DNA of 6,317 nt from Pseudomonadota bacterium (lineage in GTDB: Bacteria; Pseudomonadota; Gammaproteobacteria; Burkholderiales; Gallionellaceae). This document shows, in pieces, positions 1 through 4,098 of the stretch. A program made the translations under genes and the position numbers. The notes below the pieces were generated by a model, which worked only from the letters and a program-made list of their open reading frames with translations, was not told the origin of the DNA and did no database searches. Numbering within the stretch: the stretch's first letter is position 1; each line of letters starts with the position of its first letter. Location: assembly GCA_021783855.1 (NCBI GenBank), contig JAJXTL010000154.1, positions 1-6,317 on the forward strand. The letters run 5' to 3'.

Positions 1-1
1 A

Positions 2-55
2 ACCTTGTTGGCTCCCTCTTCCGTCATACCCCCCGGTTGGGAAGAGGGACAAGGT
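2..55. repeat. Long interrupted inverted repeat, possible terminator hairpin
   Basis: ACCTTGT (2-8) pairs with ACAAGGT (49-55), and CCCTCTTCC (14-22) pairs with GGAAGAGGG (40-48). This makes a 16-bp stem with a five-base bulge (9-13) and a 17-base loop. It lies 33 bases past the stop of the last small gene, a natural place for a transcript end on the minus strand. Whether a T tract follows on that strand cannot be seen because the window ends at base 1. On the plus strand no T run follows. It could equally be a copy of a dispersed extragenic repeat. Confidence 0.5.
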
Positions 56-68
56 ATCGCTACGCGAT
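56..68. repeat. Short perfect hairpin next to the larger inverted repeat
   Basis: ATCGC (56-60) and GCGAT (64-68) are perfect complements around a three-base loop. It abuts the larger inverted repeat and lies just after a six-base T run on the minus strand (78-73). The T run precedes the hairpin in the minus direction, so this is not a standard intrinsic terminator for the small genes. It may be chance or part of the same extragenic element. Confidence 0.3.
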
Positions 69-87
69 CTCTAAAAAACAATCGGAA

Positions 88-288
88 CTATCCCCCGGCC
101 TTGGCGGCTGCAAAACAGTCATTGCGCCAAAGACAATCGCCCTGGTCGCACACGCCTGCATAGGCGGTTGCGTAACAATCGAAATTGCCTTCCTCCATCT
201 GTATGGATTTGATCAGATCGGACTTTGATCGCTTGCTGGTTTGCAGGCCGTGCAATTTGGCCATGTCTCGTATTGCTTCAACTTTCAT
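88..288 (-). CDS. Small SAP/Rho-N-like protein with four cysteines
   Basis: This 66-residue protein starts at an ATG with GGGGA seven bases upstream. Residues 1-34 (MKVEAIRDMAKLHGLQTSKR, then SDLIKSIQ) look like a SAP or Rho N-terminal helix-extended-helix fold: a first helix, a basic turn and a second helix of the type 'K.ELI..IQ'. Such folds bind nucleic acid in known families. The C-terminal half carries C38, C47, C52 and C58, with the local pattern CDQGDCLWRNDC, which could bind a metal or form a redox site. From memory, similar short proteins occur in Betaproteobacteria, without a known role. Its closeness to the coiled-coil gene (21 bases) suggests co-transcription. A run of six T on the coding strand follows the stop at 78-73, with no strong hairpin ahead of it. 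Confidence 0.78.
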   Translation of the reverse strand: MKVEAIRDMAKLHGLQTSKRSKSDLIKSIQMEEGNFDCYATAYAGVCDQGDCLWRNDCFAAAKAGG

Positions 289-295
289 GATGCAT

Positions 296-300
296 TCCCC
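296..300 (-). promoter_or_regulatory. Ribosome binding site of the SAP-like gene
   Basis: GGGGA lies seven bases before the ATG at 288, in the 21-base gap after the coiled-coil gene. It supports both the start and the reality of this small gene. Confidence 0.6.
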
Positions 301-309
301 AATCGATGA

Positions 310-687
310 TCAGCCTCGCAGGGCTGAACCTGTCCTTGCATTCACAAGGCGTATCTTCGATGCGCTGTCTGCAGAGTCCGCATATCTTGGAATCCGATCT
401 TCCAGCGACTTCTGAGACGAGGCCAGCTTGCTGCACAAAGCTGCGTTGCAGGCTTCCAGAACTTCAATGCGCCTAGTCAGATATTCAGTTCTCTGATCGA
501 CATTCTGCTCAAGGTAATAGCGGTGCTCATGCAGTTCAGATCTCATCTTGTTTAGCTGCTGCACGAGCCTGAACATAAACAATTTCGTGCTGGACTTTCT
601 ATATCTGTTCACTATGTAATTTCCCCAATATAGTGTATCAATGCGCTCCACCGGTCTGGTGTCGATACTTGGGAAGATTATGGGCAT
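310..687 (-). CDS. Small coiled-coil hypothetical protein (start uncertain)
   Basis: I do not recognise a named family. The longest form is 125 residues. Residues about 38-95 are strongly helical and heptad-like (LVQQLNKMRSELHEHRYYLE, then TEYLTRRIEVLEACNAALC). The stretch EQNVDQRTEYL resembles the 'QRTxxL' signalling helix that often links sensor and kinase domains, so it could be a stand-alone dimerisation or adaptor helix; that is inference. Two cysteines (in EACNAALCSKL) lie four residues apart. No signal peptide or membrane segment is seen. The ATG at 687 has GAGGG directly against it with no spacer, which is poor for initiation. An alternative GTG at 612 has GGGGA nine bases upstream and gives a 100-residue protein with a basic start (NRYRKSSTK); M38 is another option. 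The gene ends 21 bases before the next one, probably the same transcript. It reads like a real gene, but the support is weaker than for the signalling genes. Confidence 0.6.
   Translation of the reverse strand: MPIIFPSIDTRPVERIDTLYWGNYIVNRYRKSSTKLFMFRLVQQLNKMRSELHEHRYYLEQNVDQRTEYLTRRIEVLEACNAALCSKLASSQKSLEDRIPRYADSADSASKIRLVNARTGSALRG
622..626 (-). promoter_or_regulatory. Possible ribosome site for an alternative GTG start of the coiled-coil gene
   Basis: GGGGA lies nine bases before an in-frame GTG at 612. By contrast, the ATG at 687 has GAGGG (688-692) directly abutting it, too close for normal initiation. The spacing favours the GTG, the codon favours the ATG; I cannot decide between them. 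Confidence 0.35.
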
Positions 688-743
688 CCCTCATTGCAAG
701 CGCTATCGGGTGATGCTGATTTTTACATGGGAAACGAGAAGAT

Positions 744-767
744 ATGCATAGGGAATTCCCTATGCAT
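744..767. promoter_or_regulatory. Perfect 24-bp palindrome, candidate operator
   Basis: Each half reads ATGCATAGGGAA and the second half is its exact reverse complement, so the 24 bases are perfectly symmetric with no spacer; the symmetry stops at 743/768. It lies 11 bases past the response-regulator stop and 56 bases before the ATG of the small coiled-coil gene, in the only sizeable intergenic gap of the window. LuxR/NarL-type regulators bind inverted repeats, so the neighbouring regulator is an obvious candidate binder; this is inference. As RNA it could fold into a 10-bp stem with an AATT loop, but no clean T tract follows on either strand, so an intrinsic terminator is less likely. Three six-base palindromes are nested in it (ATGCAT, GAATTC, ATGCAT). 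Confidence 0.6.
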
Positions 768-778
768 GGAGGATAAAC

Positions 779-1417
779 TCAATGGGAAAACAGATTGTGG
801 GCTACCGCATAATGGACCAGGTCCGCCGTGCTGTTGAGATTCATTTTCACCATCAGATTGAGTTTGTGTGTGCTTACGGTCTTGTTGCTGATGCATAGCT
901 GATTGGCAATTTCATTGACTCTTTTACCCTTCACCAGATGCCCGAATATCTCGAATTCGCGTTCGGACAACAGGCAGTGAGGCGCTCTCTGCTCGGGCAG
1001 CAAAGCATCAAATGCCAACTGTTCTGCAAGTGCCGGGTTGATATATTTTCCGCCTCCGGCAACCCTGCGTATCGCGTCCTGCAACACCTCAGGATCGCTA
1101 TCCTTGGAAACAAATCCTGACGCGCCCGCCTTGATCGCGCGCGAGGCAACCTGTGTCTCGTTGTGCATGCTGAAAACAAGTATGTGCAGCTGTGGATAAT
1201 CGCATTTGACCTGGCTGATCAGGTCCATGCCGGTCACGCCCGGCATGGTGAGATCAAGCAGCAACAAATCCACATCCTTGTGTTCTTTTAATTTTGCCAG
1301 TACGTCAGGGCCATTGACGGCTTCTGCCGTGACCCTGATGTCCAGGGTCAATGTCAGGATTTTGTTAATGCCTTCGCGAACGATGGCATGGTCGTCAGCA
1401 ATCAAAATTTTAATCAT
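779..1417 (-). CDS. NarL/FixJ-family response regulator (REC plus LuxR-type HTH)
   Basis: This 212-residue protein has the usual length and layout of the family. The receiver domain (about 1-120) has the acidic pair D8/D9, phospho-acceptor D55 in LLLDLTMPGVTG, S83 at the switch position and the conserved K105 in FVSKDSDPE. The DNA-binding domain (about 148-210) has LSEREFEIFGHLVKGK followed by the helix-turn-helix NEIANQLCISNKTVSTHK, as in LuxR/NarL regulators. It is the expected phosphotransfer partner of the kinase just upstream, whose gene it overlaps by eight bases; an AGGGAG ribosome site lies eight bases before the ATG, inside the kinase gene. Phosphorylation would promote dimerisation and binding to an inverted-repeat site. 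Its targets are unknown, but a perfect palindrome lies 11 bases past its own stop codon, ahead of the next two genes. Confidence 0.97.
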   Translation of the reverse strand: MIKILIADDHAIVREGINKILTLTLDIRVTAEAVNGPDVLAKLKEHKDVDLLLLDLTMPGVTGMDLISQVKCDYPQLHILVFSMHNETQVASRAIKAGASGFVSKDSDPEVLQDAIRRVAGGGKYINPALAEQLAFDALLPEQRAPHCLLSEREFEIFGHLVKGKRVNEIANQLCISNKTVSTHKLNLMVKMNLNSTADLVHYAVAHNLFSH

Positions 1418-2999
1418 CGATTCTTCTCCCTGGATTGGTCTGTTTCGGTGGCATATAAACCATCACGGTCGTGCCCTGGCCTTTCGCGCTAGTCAATTCA
1501 ACCTTGCCTTGCATGGCGAGTGCGCGTTCACGCATCCCCATCAGGCCGAACGATTTTTTTGCCAGCAACGCAGCAGGATCAAATCCCACGCCGTTGTCGC
1601 GTATTGAAACGCACACGCACTCACCGCATTGCTTGAGCGTAATCTCAACTTCCGTGGCTTGCGCATGCCTTGCGATATTGGTCAGAGACTCCTGCACAAT
1701 GCGAAACAAAGTCAGCGTGTGTATCTCATCGAGCAGACAAAGTATGTCCATCCCATGCAGGATTTTAACTTGGCAGCTGATGCCTGTCCGCTCGGAAAAA
1801 TCACTTCCCAGCCATCCGATCGCGGCCATGACCCCCATATCCAATATGGGCGGGCGCAGGTTCGTGGCCACGTTGCGCACACCGCTGATCGCCTTGTCCA
1901 CCAGCATCAGCATATCCTTGACCATGCCCATCATCGCGGGTTCATGCTCGGCAAACTGGATGCGCAGCAATGAGATATCCATGCGCAACGCCGTCAGGGT
2001 TTGTCCCAGCTCATCATGCACCTCGCGCGCAATGCGCTTCAATTCCGCCTCGCGGGCGGCGGTGCTCTGAGTGGACAGCTGGCGCAACAGACGCTGATAT
2101 TCCTTGAGTTCGGATTCGGCATTCTTGCGCTCGGTGATGTCGCGCACAACGCACTTCAAGTAGCATTTATCGCCGATGATGAGCTTGACTGCCCTTGCTT
2201 CAATGCGAATTACCTGACCATCCGGTTTTTTATATTTGAATTCGGACGTGGCCGCCAGACCCATTCTCATGGTTTGCAGGAAAATTTCTTTGGCCAGTTG
2301 AGCCTTGTCGGCAGGACGGAATTCCCAGATATACATTTTTTTTATCTGCTCATCCGTCATGCCGCTCAACCGCAAGATTTCCGGGTTGTATTCGACGATC
2401 ATGCCCGCCTCATCGGCGAGCATGATGCCATCCAGTGTGCCATCGAATATGGCGCGATATTTTTCTTCGGATTCGAGCAGCTGCCTGTCTGCTTTTTCAC
2501 GCTTGGTGATGTCAAATAGCACGACGCGCAGTGAGATATCGCCATGACCGTTTTCCATACGTATGCAATCCAGGTATGCCGGAAAGACACTGCCGTCAAC
2601 GCGGCGGATACTCAGATGACAGCCTTGCTTTTGATCGCTGTTCAACATTTCCGTGAACTGCTTTTCCCAGCGCTCTGCATTCAAAGGAACAACATATCTT
2701 GAAAAGGACTGGTTAAGCAGCCGTTTCCGTTCCGAGCCAAAAAGCTCGGCGGCGGTATAGTTCATTTCATAGATCAGGCCGTCGGGATTGAGCGTGAAAA
2801 GCGAGATGGGCGAAAAATCATAAAGGTCCAGGTAGCGGTCGCGTGACTCCTCCAGCGCCACCTGGGCCTGACGCAGGTTTTCATTCTGCATCTCAAGTTC
2901 TATCTGGTACACCTGAAGCTCGTGCAGCCATGATTTTTCGGCGTCCACATCAGTCACTTTGATCTGTGCATCGGCCTTGTCGCGCAGTGGATCGCTCAT
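1410..2999 (-). CDS. Soluble PAS-PAS sensor histidine kinase, NarX/DesK (HisKA_3) class
   Basis: This 529-residue kinase should autophosphorylate and pass phosphate to the regulator encoded next. In order: a helix (about 26-50, HELQVYQIELEMQNENLR), PAS 1 (about 52-165, ending FDITKRE), PAS 2 (about 177-293, ending VRDITERK), a HisKA_3 dimerisation domain with phospho-acceptor H328 in REVHDELGQ, and a HATPase domain. ATP-binding motifs are QESLTNIARHA (N box, N441), DNGVGFD (468-474) and GLMGMRERA (485-493). The HDxxxQ pattern (H328 to Q333) is typical of the HisKA_3 family and is linked there to phosphatase activity on the partner. No membrane segment or periplasmic loop is seen, so sensing is cytoplasmic; no haem- or flavin-binding residues could be assigned. 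The ATG at 2999 was chosen because it follows the cyclase stop by 10 bases and has a GAGGG upstream. The open frame runs back to 3134, but that part overlaps the cyclase. The 3' end overlaps the regulator gene by eight bases. Confidence 0.96.
   Translation of the reverse strand: MSDPLRDKADAQIKVTDVDAEKSWLHELQVYQIELEMQNENLRQAQVALEESRDRYLDLYDFSPISLFTLNPDGLIYEMNYTAAELFGSERKRLLNQSFSRYVVPLNAERWEKQFTEMLNSDQKQGCHLSIRRVDGSVFPAYLDCIRMENGHGDISLRVVLFDITKREKADRQLLESEEKYRAIFDGTLDGIMLADEAGMIVEYNPEILRLSGMTDEQIKKMYIWEFRPADKAQLAKEIFLQTMRMGLAATSEFKYKKPDGQVIRIEARAVKLIIGDKCYLKCVVRDITERKNAESELKEYQRLLRQLSTQSTAAREAELKRIAREVHDELGQTLTALRMDISLLRIQFAEHEPAMMGMVKDMLMLVDKAISGVRNVATNLRPPILDMGVMAAIGWLGSDFSERTGISCQVKILHGMDILCLLDEIHTLTLFRIVQESLTNIARHAQATEVEITLKQCGECVCVSIRDNGVGFDPAALLAKKSFGLMGMRERALAMQGKVELTSAKGQGTTVMVYMPPKQTNPGRRIDD
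1426..1431 (-). promoter_or_regulatory. Ribosome binding site of the response regulator gene
   Basis: AGGGAG lies eight bases before the ATG at 1417, inside the last codons of the kinase gene. It supports this start and coupled translation with the kinase. Confidence 0.75.
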
Positions 3000-3002
3000 A
3001 AG

Positions 3003-3007
3003 CCCTC
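3003..3007 (-). promoter_or_regulatory. Ribosome binding site that decides the histidine kinase start
   Basis: GAGGG lies three bases before the ATG at 2999, in the 10-base gap after the cyclase TAA stop. The spacing is short but usable (four bases if counted from GAGG). It favours 2999 over the in-frame ATG at 3134 inside the cyclase gene. Confidence 0.6.
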
Positions 3008-3009
3008 GA

Positions 3010-4098
3010 TTATATTTCCGGTTGGAAAAAACGCACATTGTTGCGTCCGGCATCCTTGGCCTGATACATCGCCAGATCGGCATATTTGAGTATTTCTGTC
3101 GCACTTTTTTGATGCTTGCAGAACAAGGCGACACCTATGCTGGCTGTGCAGCGGTATTCCAGCACGCTTCCTTCGGGCAACGTCAGCCGGTAGGGCTGTG
3201 CTAATACCACACGTATTTTTTCAGCCACGATTCCTGCCTGAACAATGGACTCATGCTCGCTTTCATCCAACTCACTCAGCAACACGACGAACTCATCTCC
3301 GCCAAAACGCGCCACGGTATCGATCTCGCGCAGACAATGCGTGATGCGGTGTGACACTTCAATCAGCAGAAAATCCCCCATGTCGTGCCCGTGACTGTCA
3401 TTGAGTGGCTTGAAGTTATCCATATCGACAAACATCAGCGCGCCATACCTGCCGCTGCGTGTGGAGGCTGCCATGGCATGATCCAGCCGGTCGCCCAGCA
3501 GGCGCCTGTTTGGCAGTTCGGTCAAAGCATCATAAAAGGCCAGTTTGCGGATTTCCTCCTCGTTTTTGATGCGTTCGGTAATATCTGTCAACACGATGCG
3601 CACTTCAGGCCTCTCGTCTGTTTTCACTTGGCGCAAGCAATCCAGACGCGCGAAGAAATGCGATCCATCGCTTTTCTGGAATGCCAGCTCGCAATGTGGC
3701 ACCTCTTCTTCCTTGAGGGCTCGCGAGAAATAGTCGGCCCAGCGCTCACGATATTCAATGGCAACATAAGAACTTAAACGCTGGTAGAGCAGTTTGCTGC
3801 GGTCTATCCCTAATTTTGCAGCACCGGTGAGATTGATGGCAGCGATCTGGCCGTTTTCCTTGAGGGTCAAATAGCCGACCGGCGCAAAATCATAAAAATC
3901 CATATAGCGTTCACGGGAGCGTTCCAGTTCGAACTGCATATGCCGAAGATTTTCGTTCTGCATTTCCAACTCGATCTGATGCACCTGAAGTTCATGTATC
4001 AGAACTTCAGGAATGATTGCCGCGGAAACAGGAGGCAAGCATGCAAGCCTTTCTTCAGCGGCCTTTCTCAAACTCTGTGGATTGGGCTGAATACTCAT
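3010..4098 (-). CDS. PAS-GGDEF diguanylate cyclase
   Basis: This 362-residue protein should make cyclic di-GMP from two GTP. The N-terminus has a helical stretch (about 34-64, HELQVHQIELEMQNENLR) running into a PAS domain (about 65-175, ending VLTDITER). The GGDEF domain spans about 183-360. It carries FYDALTELPNRR (188-199), VDMDNFKPLNDSHGHDMGD (224-242), the intact GGDEF signature (266-270), ASIGVA (319-324) and ADLAMYQAKDAGRN (340-353). An RxxD motif (R257, D260) sits five residues before GGDEF, the usual place of the c-di-GMP product-inhibition site, so the enzyme is probably active and feedback-limited. There is no EAL domain and no membrane segment. The start is well supported: GGAGG lies seven bases upstream and the ATG overlaps the previous stop by four bases. 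The PAS module is a paralogue of that in the next gene. Which process its c-di-GMP controls is not visible. Confidence 0.96.
   Translation of the reverse strand: MSIQPNPQSLRKAAEERLACLPPVSAAIIPEVLIHELQVHQIELEMQNENLRHMQFELERSRERYMDFYDFAPVGYLTLKENGQIAAINLTGAAKLGIDRSKLLYQRLSSYVAIEYRERWADYFSRALKEEEVPHCELAFQKSDGSHFFARLDCLRQVKTDERPEVRIVLTDITERIKNEEEIRKLAFYDALTELPNRRLLGDRLDHAMAASTRSGRYGALMFVDMDNFKPLNDSHGHDMGDFLLIEVSHRITHCLREIDTVARFGGDEFVVLLSELDESEHESIVQAGIVAEKIRVVLAQPYRLTLPEGSVLEYRCTASIGVALFCKHQKSATEILKYADLAMYQAKDAGRNNVRFFQPEI

Noticed and set aside
615..646. Sigma-70-like promoter TTGATA - 17 bp - TACATA on the minus strand
   Set aside because: The -10 match is poor and the site falls inside the longest form of the small coiled-coil gene; not enough to call.
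744..767. Palindrome as a standard intrinsic terminator of the signalling operon
   Set aside because: The stem could form, but the following minus-strand bases (ATCTTCTCGTTTCCC) are only mildly T-rich with no continuous T run. Kept as a lower-probability alternative to an operator.
891..898. ATGCATAG inside the regulator gene as a second palindrome half site
   Set aside because: Only eight bases match, without a mirrored half, and it lies in the conserved HTH coding region; likely chance.
1471..2519. Plus-strand open frames of 114 to 199 residues opposite the kinase
   Set aside because: They overlap each other in different frames and lie opposite well-conserved kinase and PAS motifs; none shows a family signature.
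3000..3134. N-terminal extension of the histidine kinase to the ATG at 3134
   Set aside because: The 45 extra residues overlap the conserved end of the GGDEF domain and resemble no sensor domain; the ATG at 2999 has its own ribosome site right after the cyclase stop.
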